Positions 1 through 8,899 of a stretch of 64,000 bases of DNA are shown one piece after another (positions within the stretch are counted from its first letter, which is position 1; each line of letters starts with the position of its first letter). A program made the position numbers and the translations under genes. The stretch is taken from contig NZ_VAWB01000002.1 of NCBI RefSeq assembly GCF_006148925.1, positions 1 through 64,000 on the forward strand, in the 5' to 3' direction. The notes below the pieces were generated by a model. It did no database searches. It was not told the DNA's origin and saw only the letters and a program-made list of their open reading frames with translations. Origin of the DNA: Hyunsoonleella aestuarii (GTDB lineage Bacteria; Bacteroidota; Bacteroidia; Flavobacteriales; Flavobacteriaceae).

Positions 1-226
1 GGAAGAAGGGTCAAAAATGATAAGTAAGGAATACGGATGGAATCATGGACTAGGAGAAATAGTTTCAGCTTTAACCGAGGCAGGTTTACATATTGAATAT
101 CTTAAAGAATTTGATGAAAGCCCTTATAATGTGTTACCAGATTTAATTAAAACCGAATCTGGTATGTATGTTACAAAGGAAAAATTATACCCACTGATTT
201 TCACATTAAAGGCAACCAAGTCTTAA
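1..226 (+). CDS. class I SAM-dependent methyltransferase, C-terminal end (5' truncated by window)
   Basis: The frame is already open at base 2 (codons for EEGSK precede the first ATG at 17), so the gene begins outside the window and the ATG at 17 is internal. The visible 74 residues carry the tail signature YGWNHGLGEIVSALTEAGL followed by a hydrophobic stretch ending PLIFTLKATKS. That pattern is typical of the C-terminus of small class I methyltransferases of Bacteroidota. The AdoMet-binding motifs lie upstream and are not seen, so substrate and reaction cannot be given. No terminator follows; the next 160 bases hold nothing recognisable. Confidence 0.7.
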   Translation, partial: EEGSKMISKEYGWNHGLGEIVSALTEAGLHIEYLKEFDESPYNVLPDLIKTESGMYVTKEKLYPLIFTLKATKS

Positions 227-386
227 AATAATTAGAAGAATGGAAGGAATTCGCTTGTAACTTCATATTTGTCTTCAGTAGTAGTTGATAACAAGCAATT
301 ACTTATATGAATTTTCGACAATATTTTTTAAATAAAAACTTTTTTATTCAGTTTTGACTGGTTCTTCTAATCACTTGAATGTTTGT

Positions 387-1139
387 CTAACTTGATGCTA
401 GAGGAAAAAAATATGCCAACGCAAATGGTAGGATGAACATTCTGTAAACTATAAGAAATAGCATTGCAATTATTATTCTTGGAATTCGCCAAGATATACT
501 TCCTCTTTTATAAAATGACAACAAGGCATATAACATATAAACTGTTCCCAATAAGCTAACCAACTCAATTGGAAGATTTTTACCTGTTGTGGGAGCATGT
601 ATAAGAGACATTACCTGAATTAGTATGACAATAGTTCCATAGAAGTACATCATGGCAGCTATAAGTTCAGGAATATTATTTTTTAATTTTTTGAATAAAA
701 AGTATAGTGGAATGGGCCAAACTATTAGATTAATAATTCCAAAAAGTATTGGATAGTTAAGAGTCATTGTTTCATTCCACAAATGCATGTTTTCGTTCAA
801 TTCACTTGAAAGGAAGAAGAACTTTGTAAATGGAACACCTTGTTCCTCAAACATAAAAAGGTATTCTCCAAGCGCTTGAATTGCTGTTGCTAGTATTATA
901 TACTTTGTTGGGTTTGTAAAATTTTTACGCTTACCATTTATAAAACTTCGTGTTACAAAACCAGGTTGTTTGAGTAAGTTCCAAAATGTATAAATAAAGC
1001 CTTTGTCTAGGTTAAAAACGGTATCTAAAAAGTCACCAATTATACTTTTAAATGTTAATCTAAAGTTTGCTTTTGCACTTTGCGAGCAATTTGAACAATA
1101 CTTTCCTTTAAATTCAAAATCACAGTTTTTACAAATCAT
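387..1139 (-). CDS. DUF3667 membrane protein with N-terminal zinc ribbon
   Basis: 250 residues. The N-terminus CKNCDFEFKGKYCSNC is a four-Cys zinc ribbon (two CxxC pairs). It is followed by a basic/amphipathic segment containing FINGKRKNFTNPTKY and then about four membrane helices (residues about 80-245). This is the DUF3667 layout; the family has no assigned function. A second member lies at 40491-41285 with the same ribbon and an equivalent YINGTRKKYVNVLSY block. It starts 19 bases after the stop of the membrane protein at 1159-1725, so the two are probably co-transcribed. The start is the only ATG before the ribbon. Confidence 0.75.
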   Translation of the reverse strand: MICKNCDFEFKGKYCSNCSQSAKANFRLTFKSIIGDFLDTVFNLDKGFIYTFWNLLKQPGFVTRSFINGKRKNFTNPTKYIILATAIQALGEYLFMFEEQGVPFTKFFFLSSELNENMHLWNETMTLNYPILFGIINLIVWPIPLYFLFKKLKNNIPELIAAMMYFYGTIVILIQVMSLIHAPTTGKNLPIELVSLLGTVYMLYALLSFYKRGSISWRIPRIIIAMLFLIVYRMFILPFALAYFFPLASS

Positions 1140-1158
1140 TGTTGTGCTTTTTGAAAGT

Positions 1159-1725
1159 TTATAATTGAGCTACCCATCCAGGTTCTGAAGCTACAGTAAG
1201 CATCATTGTAAATACCATTATTAAATAGAAACAAGCAATGGCTAAATGTATTTTGTGACTTTTGCTCTTCAAACCAAAAATTATTGGAATAAGTCCAATT
1301 AAATGGAAATATTGCTCTGGACCGAAGTATACTTCGTCAGTCAAAATGTAACCATTTAATTGAATATACGCTAAAAATGTAAGAATTGCATAGAATAGCT
1401 TATGCTTATTCTTATAATAATAATCTCTCCAAGAATTTATTTCGTTAGGATTTTCTGGAACTAAGACTGTGGCAATAAAATAGTATAATGCACCATCCAT
1501 TAGAAGGAAAATGAATTTATATAATTTCCAATCTTCTAGATTTCTATGTGCCCATATTCCCCAAAAACTAGTAATAATACTTATTAATTGAATTACAATA
1601 AATAATAAGTGCACTATATATCTGCGATCTTTATTAATTGCAGAAGATAAGCCTCCTAAAAGTCTAAGTGCCGCCGCTGTGTAGACAAATGAGAAGGCGA
1701 TTGCTATGTAGTTGAATAATTCCAT
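1159..1725 (-). CDS. multi-pass membrane protein, unknown function
   Basis: 188 residues with about six hydrophobic segments. I choose the ATG at 1725 (MELFNYIAIAFSF): it opens directly into the first membrane helix and has an A-rich leader (aaataaaATG). The frame also runs up to 1839, but that extra part reads as poor hydrophobic filler interrupted by polar residues. I do not recognise a family. The gene precedes the DUF3667 gene on the same strand with 19 bases between, suggesting a two-gene unit of membrane proteins. Confidence 0.55.
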   Translation of the reverse strand: MELFNYIAIAFSFVYTAAALRLLGGLSSAINKDRRYIVHLLFIVIQLISIITSFWGIWAHRNLEDWKLYKFIFLLMDGALYYFIATVLVPENPNEINSWRDYYYKNKHKLFYAILTFLAYIQLNGYILTDEVYFGPEQYFHLIGLIPIIFGLKSKSHKIHLAIACFYLIMVFTMMLTVASEPGWVAQL

Positions 1726-1895
1726 TTTATTTAAGTCACCGTTTTTCTGTGGTGAATAGTTGCCAAATAACGATTCACAACGAATATATAAAAAAACAAT
1801 TACGATTTTTACCCCCAAAATATAATGGTTAAAACGCAACTATATTTTTTTACTTATGAAAATTTAATAGAAAGTTTCAACTAAAGGATAAAGAA

Positions 1896-2555
1896 TTAAT
1901 GCCCGCCTTTTTTTAAAACTTCTGGCATTTTAGCTTGAAAACGTTTTAGTCTAGGGATAGAAACATTTCTAATATAACCGTTATTTGGATGCAGTCTTTC
2001 ATAGTTCTGGTGATAATCTTCAGCTACCCAAAATTTTTGAAATGGGTAAACTTCAGCCGCAATTTTTCCTTTTAATTTTTTAGTTAGGGCTTCTTTCTTT
2101 TTTAAGATAATCTGTTTTTGTTCATCATTTTGATAGAAGATAATCGAGCGGTATTGAGAACCTCGGTCGGGACCTTGTCCATTGAATTGTGTTGGGTTTT
2201 GTGATGCAAAATAAACGTCAACTAAAGTAGAAAAACCGACAATATTGGGGTCGTAAATAACTTCTACAGCCTCGGCGTGACCTGTTCTTCCCGTGTTACT
2301 GGATTCGTAGGATGGATTTTTAGTGTGCCCTCCAGAGTAGCCGTTAATTACTTCGTCTACACCTTTAACACTCTCATAAATAGCTTCAACACACCAAAAG
2401 CAACCACTGGCAAAATAGGCTTTTGCCTTACCATTTTCTAATGGAACTTGAATAGGATCAGCGTTTATAACTTCTTTTAGTTTAGAATTAATTTGAGCTG
2501 TGTTTTGGCAACTAAAGAATAGTCCAAATACCAATAATAAGATAATACGGTTCAT
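1896..2555 (-). CDS. msrA: peptide-methionine (S)-S-oxide reductase, lipoprotein form
   Basis: 219 residues from the ATG at 2555. It reduces the S epimer of methionine sulfoxide in damaged proteins. The MsrA catalytic motif GCFWC lies at residues 51-55, with Cys52 the expected nucleophile. The family blocks GYSGGHTKNPSYE, GHAEAVEV, GSQYRSIIFY and EDYHQNY are all present. The N-terminus MNRIILLLVFGLFFSC is a lipoprotein signal with Cys16 in the lipobox, which places the enzyme at the cell envelope. The frame extends 12 codons further upstream, but that part (YFYSSIEKRKI) would precede the signal peptide, so I prefer the internal start. No MsrB is adjacent. Confidence 0.93.
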   Translation of the reverse strand: MNRIILLLVFGLFFSCQNTAQINSKLKEVINADPIQVPLENGKAKAYFASGCFWCVEAIYESVKGVDEVINGYSGGHTKNPSYESSNTGRTGHAEAVEVIYDPNIVGFSTLVDVYFASQNPTQFNGQGPDRGSQYRSIIFYQNDEQKQIILKKKEALTKKLKGKIAAEVYPFQKFWVAEDYHQNYERLHPNNGYIRNVSIPRLKRFQAKMPEVLKKGGH

Positions 2556-2628
2556 AATTTTTCTTTTTTCAATAGACGAATAAAAATACAAAATCTTAAG
2601 AATTACTTTGTGAAAGTTTTCATAATAA

Positions 2629-2655
2629 AAAAGCCTTCACATTGTGAAGGCTTTT
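2629..2655 (-). terminator. intrinsic terminator after the zinc-ribbon-like gene
   Basis: Perfect 12-bp stem AAAAGCCTTCAC / GTGAAGGCTTTT with loop ATT, followed on the minus strand by a T-rich run. It lies 20 bases past the stop of the 2676-3455 gene and ends the Nif3/zinc-ribbon-like unit. Confidence 0.85.
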
Positions 2656-2675
2656 AATTGTATTTGCTATATGGA

Positions 2676-3455
2676 TTAAATTTTAGAAAACATTTTTTCC
2701 ATTTTAGATTTTTGTTCTTCAGCTAGTGCTGCATCAACTAAAATACGCCCACTATGCTCATCTGTAATTACTTTTTTACGAGAAGCAATTTCCACCTGAA
2801 CCTGAGGTGGAATAGTAAAGAAAGATCCTCCTGATGCTCCTCTTTCAATTGGAACAACAGCTAACCCATTTTTAACATTTTGACGAATTCTATTGTAAGC
2901 GAAAACTAAACGCTCTTCAATTTGAGTTTTATATTCTTCAGACTTTTCAATTAGTGCTTTTTCTTCCTTTTCAGTTTCAGCTAAAATAGCATCTAATTCA
3001 CCTTTTTTATGTTTCAGGTGCGTTTCACGTTCTTTTAAGCGTTCTTTAGTTTCAGCAATAACTTCTTTCTTTTGTTCTATTTGTACTTTAAACTCTCTGA
3101 TGTGCTTTTCTGCTAGCTCAATTTCTAATTCCTGGAATTCAACTTCTTTTGTAAGTGAGTTATATTCTCTGTTGTTTCTAACGTTTTTTTGTTGCTCAGA
3201 ATATTTCTTGATAAGCGCTTTAGATTCTTCAATAAGATTCTTTTTAGAAGCAATATCATTATCAATTAACTCTAAACCTGAAACTAATTTTTCTAGTCTT
3301 ATGTTTAATCCAGCTACTTCATCTTCTAAATCGCGAACTTCTAAAGGAAGTTCACCACGAACATTTCTTATTTCGTCAATGCGAGAATCTATTAATTGTA
3401 AATCGTATAAAGCTCTTAAACGCTCTTCTACAGTTGCTTCTTTCTTTTTAGCCAT
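2676..3455 (-). CDS. coiled-coil protein of the C4-type zinc ribbon family, zinc cysteines lost
   Basis: 259 residues. Residues about 10-180 form a long charged antiparallel coiled coil. Residues 200-240 (RGASGGSFFTIPPQVQVEIA... TDEHSGRILVD) align with the C-terminal ribbon of this family, which normally reads CGGCFxxIPPQ...CExCGR. Every expected Cys is replaced here by Ser, Ala, Asp or His. The protein therefore keeps the fold signature but should not bind zinc in the usual way. It follows the Nif3-family gene with 3 bases between, a widespread pairing, so the two are almost certainly co-transcribed. The role is unproven. Confidence 0.8.
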   Translation of the reverse strand: MAKKKEATVEERLRALYDLQLIDSRIDEIRNVRGELPLEVRDLEDEVAGLNIRLEKLVSGLELIDNDIASKKNLIEESKALIKKYSEQQKNVRNNREYNSLTKEVEFQELEIELAEKHIREFKVQIEQKKEVIAETKERLKERETHLKHKKGELDAILAETEKEEKALIEKSEEYKTQIEERLVFAYNRIRQNVKNGLAVVPIERGASGGSFFTIPPQVQVEIASRKKVITDEHSGRILVDAALAEEQKSKMEKMFSKI

Positions 3456-3458
3456 ACT

Positions 3459-4553
3459 TTAAAAATACTTAACAGGATTGGTATTTGTGTTCGATAAAAC
3501 GACTGCAAAATTAGTAATTTTTTTTGTAAGATATGCTACTAAAAGGTTTTTTGTGAACTGTTCACTTTCATAATGACCAATATCCGCTAACAGGATGTTG
3601 TTTTCTGCAGTAAAAAAATCATGATACTTCAAGTCTGAAGTAACAAAAGCATCCGCTCCTGCTGCTTTCGCTGCCGCAATAGCAAAGCTTCCAGAGCCAC
3701 CTAGAACGGCAACTTTTTTTATTTTCTTATTTAAGAATGCAGAGTGTCTTACCACTTCTGTTTCCATTTTATTTTTTAAGTATTTTAAAAATCTGGTTTC
3801 ATCCATTGGAGTTTCTAAATCTCCAATCATTCCCATACCTATGTTTTGATTTTTGTTTTCTAAAGTTGTTATTTCGTATGCCACTTCTTCATAGGAATGC
3901 GATTTAAAAAGCGTTTGGATTATTTTTGACTCTAAATGCTTTGGAAAGGTTACTGTAATCTTAGTTTCTTTTTCGGTATGTGATTCACCTTTTACTCCTT
4001 TTATAGGCGAAGAAGCATCATTTCCTTTATAGGTTCCATATCCATCAACGTTAAAACTGCAATTACTATAATTACCAATTGTGCCAGCGCCTGCGTTAAA
4101 CATATCTGTTCTTAGATGTTCCGCTTCATCTTTTGGAACGTAGGTTGTTAATTTTTTTATGGTTTCACTTTGCGGAATTAAAATACGTCTATTGTGTAAC
4201 TCTAGTTGATTACAAATCATATTATTGACACCTTGAGATGCATTGTCTAACGCTGTATGCATGCAATAAATGGCAATGTCATGTTTTATGGCTTTCATCA
4301 CAACGCGCTCCACATAGGTTTCGCCTGTTAGTTTTTTTAAACCTTTGAATATGATAGGATGAAAACTAACAATAAGATTACAATCTTTAAAAATAGCTTC
4401 TTCAACCACAGTTTCAAGGGTGTCTAAAGTGACCAAAATGCCTTTAATAGGTGTGTTTTTGTTGCCAACCAAAAGACCAACATTATCAAAGTCTTCTGCA
4501 TAGGCTAAAGGTGCTAGTTTTTCTAAATAATTTATGACGTCTTGAATAACCAT
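3459..4553 (-). CDS. Nif3-like dinuclear metal centre protein (YqfO type)
   Basis: 364 residues, the longer YqfO-type length with a CutA/PII-like insert between the two Nif3 halves. The metal-site segments are visible: SFHPIIF (His65) and CMHTALDNA in the N-terminal half, and DIGHYESEQF near the C-terminus. The family forms toroidal hexamers with two metal ions per subunit; annotation as GTP cyclohydrolase 1 type 2 is common but weakly supported. It is first gene of a pair with the zinc-ribbon-like protein, and its start lies only 54 bases from the divergent lpxK start. Confidence 0.9.
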   Translation of the reverse strand: MVIQDVINYLEKLAPLAYAEDFDNVGLLVGNKNTPIKGILVTLDTLETVVEEAIFKDCNLIVSFHPIIFKGLKKLTGETYVERVVMKAIKHDIAIYCMHTALDNASQGVNNMICNQLELHNRRILIPQSETIKKLTTYVPKDEAEHLRTDMFNAGAGTIGNYSNCSFNVDGYGTYKGNDASSPIKGVKGESHTEKETKITVTFPKHLESKIIQTLFKSHSYEEVAYEITTLENKNQNIGMGMIGDLETPMDETRFLKYLKNKMETEVVRHSAFLNKKIKKVAVLGGSGSFAIAAAKAAGADAFVTSDLKYHDFFTAENNILLADIGHYESEQFTKNLLVAYLTKKITNFAVVLSNTNTNPVKYF

Positions 4554-4607
4554 ATTATTTGTCGGGATGGGTTATAAAACAAATATAAATATTATATTTT
4601 CGCTATT

Positions 4608-5618
4608 GTGAAAATATTACGATACATATTATTTCCATTTGTTCCTGTCTATTATTTGGTTACTTGGCTACGAAACAAACTATTTGATTTAGGTCTACTG
4701 AAATCTGTTTCGTATAACTTTCCGGTAATTTGTGTCGGGAATTTAAGCGTTGGTGGAACAGGAAAAACACCAATGATTGAATATTTAATACGGTTATTGA
4801 AGGATGATTTTGCGGTTGCCACTTTAAGTAGAGGTTACAAAAGGAAGACAAAAGGTTTCCAATTAGCGAATAAAAATTCCTCAGCAGCTTCATTAGGTGA
4901 TGAACCGTTTCAGTTTTATAGTAAGTTTAAAGAAAATATTCTTGTAGCTGTTGATGCAGATAGAATCAACGGGATTAAAAATTTAATAGTTCAAGAAAGC
5001 TCTATAGAGATTGTATTACTTGACGATGCTTTTCAGCATAGAAAAGTGAAGGCAGGATTTAATATTATGCTAACTACCTTTGAGAAGCCTTATTTCAGTG
5101 ATATAGTTTTGCCAACAGGAGATTTAAGAGAACCTCGAAGAGGTGCAAAAAGAGCAGACATTATTGTTGTTACAAAATGTCCAAAGGGGTTGTCAAATTC
5201 AGATAAGGATTCTATTTTGAAACAAATCAAACCAAATAAGAATCAGCATGTTTTTTTTAGTTCTATCAGTTATTCAGATAAAGTTTTTACAATGGAATCT
5301 AAAAGAAATTTAAGTGAGTTAAATGATTTTACATTAGTAACTGGAATCGCCAATGCCAATCCATTAGTAGAATTTTTAAAGGTCAATAAGTTAGAATTTG
5401 AACACTTAAATTTTAAGGATCATCATGAATTTTCTATTGAAGATATCGAAGCTTTAAAGCAAAAAGAATTGATATTGACTACGGAAAAGGATTTTATGCG
5501 GTTAAAACAGTACGCTGAGTTAAAAGATAAACTCTTTTATTTACCAATTCAGGTTAAAATGGACAATGAAGCAACTTTTAATAAATTGGTACTAGATTAT
5601 ATGAAAAATGATAACTAA
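4608..5618 (+). CDS. lpxK: tetraacyldisaccharide 4'-kinase
   Basis: 336 residues. It phosphorylates the 4' position of lipid A disaccharide at the inner membrane, a late step of lipid A synthesis. An N-terminal membrane anchor (FPFVPVYYLVTWL) is followed by the family P-loop region GNLSVGGTGKTPMIEYLI and by DDAFQHRKV and GDLREP. Translation appears to start at GTG 4608-4610 (GTG-AAA-ATA-TTA), since no ATG precedes the anchor. The stop overlaps by 4 bases the stop of the convergent histidine kinase gene. Confidence 0.93.
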   Translation: MKILRYILFPFVPVYYLVTWLRNKLFDLGLLKSVSYNFPVICVGNLSVGGTGKTPMIEYLIRLLKDDFAVATLSRGYKRKTKGFQLANKNSSAASLGDEPFQFYSKFKENILVAVDADRINGIKNLIVQESSIEIVLLDDAFQHRKVKAGFNIMLTTFEKPYFSDIVLPTGDLREPRRGAKRADIIVVTKCPKGLSNSDKDSILKQIKPNKNQHVFFSSISYSDKVFTMESKRNLSELNDFTLVTGIANANPLVEFLKVNKLEFEHLNFKDHHEFSIEDIEALKQKELILTTEKDFMRLKQYAELKDKLFYLPIQVKMDNEATFNKLVLDYMKNDN

Positions 5619-7849
5619 GCTGATTTATTAGCTGGCGCTTTAGCTTTTAAAGCATTGAACAGCTTTTTCTCAAACTCCTCTTGTTTAAATGGTTTTGGAA
5701 TAATATCAGTAAAACCTGCTTCATCGAATTCATGCATTTTATCTTCAATGGTAACAGCAGTTAAAGCAAATATGGTTAACTCTTTATCGAATGTTCTAAC
5801 AATTTTTGTAGCTTCGATACCGCTTATTCCTGGCATGTGGATATCCATTAAAACGATATTGTAGTTATTCGTTTTAATCATGTCTACAGCGTCTTCACCG
5901 TTATCAATGATATCACAATTAAGATTCATTTTTGTCAGAATCTTCTTAGTAATCATTTGGTTAATTTTATTGTCCTCAACAACTAAAATCTTCACCTTTG
6001 TTAAGTCTATTTCGTTGTTATCGTTAAAATAAGAAGGTTTGGTTTCTTTTACCTCTTCCTTCTCGGTGTATTCTAAAGGAATTTCAAAATAAAAGGTTGT
6101 GCCTTTATTTAGTTCACTTTTTAAATAGATTTTACCCTTTAATATATCAATTAAACCTTTAACAATGGAAAGACCTAAACCTGTACCGCCATATTTTCGG
6201 TTAATTTGGATGGATCCTTGAGAAAAACTTTCGAACATATTTTCTTGTTTTTCCTTACTAATACCAATACCGTTATCTTCAACTTCAAAACGTAAGGTAT
6301 AAGTATTGTCTTTTTGGTCAATTTTGTAAACACGAATCCAAATATCTCCATCCTTGGTAAATTTTATAGAGTTTCCTATTAGGTTGATAAGAATCTGAGA
6401 AATTTTTAATTGATCCGCAATGAAGTTTTGAGGTAAATTATTGTCAAACTCAAAATGGATCTTAATATTATTGTCTAAAGCTGAATTATTTAAGGCTAAA
6501 ACAATATTCTTAATTTTCTTTTTTAAGTTAAAGGGTTCCGGTTCTAGTTCAACTTTGTTGGCTTCAATTTTATTAATTTGAAGAATATCGTTTATAAAGG
6601 TTAAAAGATAATCTCCTGAAAATTTAAGTGATTTTAAATGCTGAATTTGCTCCGGCTTGGGGTTTTCGTCCAAAAGCATATTACTTAATCCAGTAACTGC
6701 ATATAACGGCGTGCGCAGCTCATGGGTAACGGTTGATAAGAAGTTAGCCTTAGTTTTTGATGCTAATTCGGCTTTTTCCTTGGCAATAATAAGCTCGCTA
6801 TTTTTTTTATGGAGCATATTATTGGTTTTTAAACGAATGTTATTATTCTTATAAAGGGATAAGGTTAAAAGTGAAAGAATTGTTATCAATGCAACACTTA
6901 AAATGGAAATAAGTGTACTTAAGTCGTTTTTACTATTAGCTTCGGCTAATTCTTCTTTTTGCCTTTTATTATTCTCTATTTGGTCGTTAATTAGATACTG
7001 AATTTTTTTCTCGGGAGATAGATTTTCCCTTTTAACTAATCTTAAGGAGTCTGCTAATTTTAAATGTGCTTTTAAAAAATCACTTGAAGCTTTAAAATTG
7101 TTAAGATTATAATTTGTTTTACTAAGCATCAAATATAGATTGCTCAATATTTCTGGATAGTTTTGTTCTTTTGCGATTTTTAAACTCTCATCTGTTATCA
7201 GCAGAGCTTTATTGATGTCTCCCTGCTTTTCTAATACTTTAGCAAGGTTAGCCAAAGCATTGCTTTGTGTTCGCAAAAGATTATGTTTTTTAGCTAAGGA
7301 AATTGATTGCTCAAAATGTATTCTTGCATTTTTTAGATCATCCAGATGCATAAACGCTATACCTTCGCAAAAAAGAACGTCTGCCATTTTTTGTTCGAGA
7401 TTTTGTTCCTCAAATTTTGTTGTAGCAGCTTTAAAAGAGTCTAGTGCAGCGTAATATTCCTTTTTCTTCAAATAAATGTCGCCAAAAGTTTTATACGACT
7501 CCCCAATGTTAAGGTTGTCGTCAATAAGCCTTTGAACCTCAATCGCTTTATTTAACGATTTTATAGCTTCATCTTCTTCTTCTATTAAAAGCTGTAACTT
7601 TCCTTTTGTAGCGTAAATAATACCAATACTTATTTTATTGTCTATTTTTTCAGCGAGAGCTAGAGCTTCATCAAGTTTTTTTTGTGCTTCGAAGTAGTTA
7701 TAGTTAGCAACATCTTTTTTTGACTCATCAATGTGATAATCAATACTATTTTGAACCATTTCTGGGTCATCACTAATTGACTCTTGAGAGAATACAGTCG
7801 TTACAATAAGCAATATTATTGCAAATATGTAGTGTTTAGTTTGGGACAT
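5615..7849 (-). CDS. hybrid sensor histidine kinase with TPR input domain and receiver
   Basis: 744 residues. In order: signal peptide (to SQ at about 22); a TPR region (about 40-290, with repeats such as GESYKTFGDIYLKKKEYYAAL) expected outside the membrane; one transmembrane helix (about 310-330); a coiled coil; HisKA with phospho-acceptor His in STVTHELRTP; HATPase_c with N box NLIGNSIKFT, G1 DNGIGIS and G2 GTGLGLSIVKG; and a C-terminal receiver with DNKINQ and phospho-acceptor Asp in VLMDIHMPG. No DNA-binding output domain is fused and no regulator is next door, so the target is unknown. It overlaps the lpxK stop tail to tail. Confidence 0.92.
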   Translation of the reverse strand: MSQTKHYIFAIILLIVTTVFSQESISDDPEMVQNSIDYHIDESKKDVANYNYFEAQKKLDEALALAEKIDNKISIGIIYATKGKLQLLIEEEDEAIKSLNKAIEVQRLIDDNLNIGESYKTFGDIYLKKKEYYAALDSFKAATTKFEEQNLEQKMADVLFCEGIAFMHLDDLKNARIHFEQSISLAKKHNLLRTQSNALANLAKVLEKQGDINKALLITDESLKIAKEQNYPEILSNLYLMLSKTNYNLNNFKASSDFLKAHLKLADSLRLVKRENLSPEKKIQYLINDQIENNKRQKEELAEANSKNDLSTLISILSVALITILSLLTLSLYKNNNIRLKTNNMLHKKNSELIIAKEKAELASKTKANFLSTVTHELRTPLYAVTGLSNMLLDENPKPEQIQHLKSLKFSGDYLLTFINDILQINKIEANKVELEPEPFNLKKKIKNIVLALNNSALDNNIKIHFEFDNNLPQNFIADQLKISQILINLIGNSIKFTKDGDIWIRVYKIDQKDNTYTLRFEVEDNGIGISKEKQENMFESFSQGSIQINRKYGGTGLGLSIVKGLIDILKGKIYLKSELNKGTTFYFEIPLEYTEKEEVKETKPSYFNDNNEIDLTKVKILVVEDNKINQMITKKILTKMNLNCDIIDNGEDAVDMIKTNNYNIVLMDIHMPGISGIEATKIVRTFDKELTIFALTAVTIEDKMHEFDEAGFTDIIPKPFKQEEFEKKLFNALKAKAPANKSA

Positions 7850-7877
7850 TATTACATATAATTAAAAACAAATATAA

Positions 7878-8894
7878 TTATTTTATCGATAAAACGCACT
7901 TTTTTTCCGATAAATTGTAAATTAAGTCAATAATTCTTTGAGAATAGCCAGATTCATTATCATACCATCCAATAATTTTAACCATGTTTCCAATTACCGA
8001 TGTCATTTGAGAATCGAAAATACATGAATGCGTATTTCCAACAATGTCTATTGATACTATGGGGTCACTGGTATACTCAATAATTCCTTTAAATTCATTT
8101 TTGGAAGCATCTTTAAAAGCGTTATTAATATCTTCTATTGAAACTTCTTTTTTTACATTAAAGGTAATATCGGTAAGTGAGCCATTTATTACTGGAACTC
8201 TAATACCACAACCACCAATAACATCTGACAAATCTGGGAAAATTTTAGTCAAAGCTTTGGCTGCACCAGTGGTTGTGGGAACAATCGATTGACTTGCTGC
8301 TCTTGCCCGCCTTAAATCTCTATGTGGCTGGTCGTGAAGACTCTGGTCCGTAGTGTAAGAATGAACGGTGGTAATGTACGCTTGGTCTATACCACAAAGT
8401 TTTTTAACCACATCTATCATTGGAGCGGCATTATTTGTAGTGCATGACGCATTTGAAATAATAGTTTCATATCCATCTATTATTGAATCGTTTACACCAC
8501 GTACAATAGTTTTAATGTCATTCTTTTCGGGAGGAACACTTAAAATAACACAGTTAGCGCCATTTGAAATATGGTATTCTAAATCATTTGTAGTTTTAAA
8601 TTTACCGGTCGATTCAATCACAAAATCTACGCCAAAAGGTTTCCAATTGATGTTTTTTGGATGACTTTCGTTTAGTAAAGAAATATACTTTTCACCTACA
8701 ACCAAGGCGTTTGGTTCGTTGGAAATATTATTGTCTAAAACCCCGTGAACACTATCGTATTTAAGTAAGTGACATAATGTTTTTGAATCTGCTAAATCAT
8801 TTATAGCAACAATTTCAATATTATTATCCTTTTCTAAAAGTCTAAAAACACGCCTACCAATTCTTCCAAAGCCATTAATAGCAATCTTTATCAT
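7878..8894 (-). CDS. gap: glyceraldehyde-3-phosphate dehydrogenase, type I
   Basis: 338 residues. It oxidises and phosphorylates glyceraldehyde 3-phosphate to 1,3-bisphosphoglycerate in glycolysis, or the reverse in gluconeogenesis. The Rossmann motif NGFGRIGR is followed by INDLADSKTL, whose Asp suits NAD+. The catalytic tetrad SNASCTTN carries the nucleophile (Cys151), and a His lies in TTVHSYT. WYDNESGYSQR closes the protein. It is followed upstream on the same strand by lipA, 5 bases away, so the two are co-transcribed. tpiA is separate at 47307. A 14-bp palindrome sits over the end of this gene. Confidence 0.94.
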   Translation of the reverse strand: MIKIAINGFGRIGRRVFRLLEKDNNIEIVAINDLADSKTLCHLLKYDSVHGVLDNNISNEPNALVVGEKYISLLNESHPKNINWKPFGVDFVIESTGKFKTTNDLEYHISNGANCVILSVPPEKNDIKTIVRGVNDSIIDGYETIISNASCTTNNAAPMIDVVKKLCGIDQAYITTVHSYTTDQSLHDQPHRDLRRARAASQSIVPTTTGAAKALTKIFPDLSDVIGGCGIRVPVINGSLTDITFNVKKEVSIEDINNAFKDASKNEFKGIIEYTSDPIVSIDIVGNTHSCIFDSQMTSVIGNMVKIIGWYDNESGYSQRIIDLIYNLSEKKCVLSIK

Positions 8895-8899
8895 GTCTA

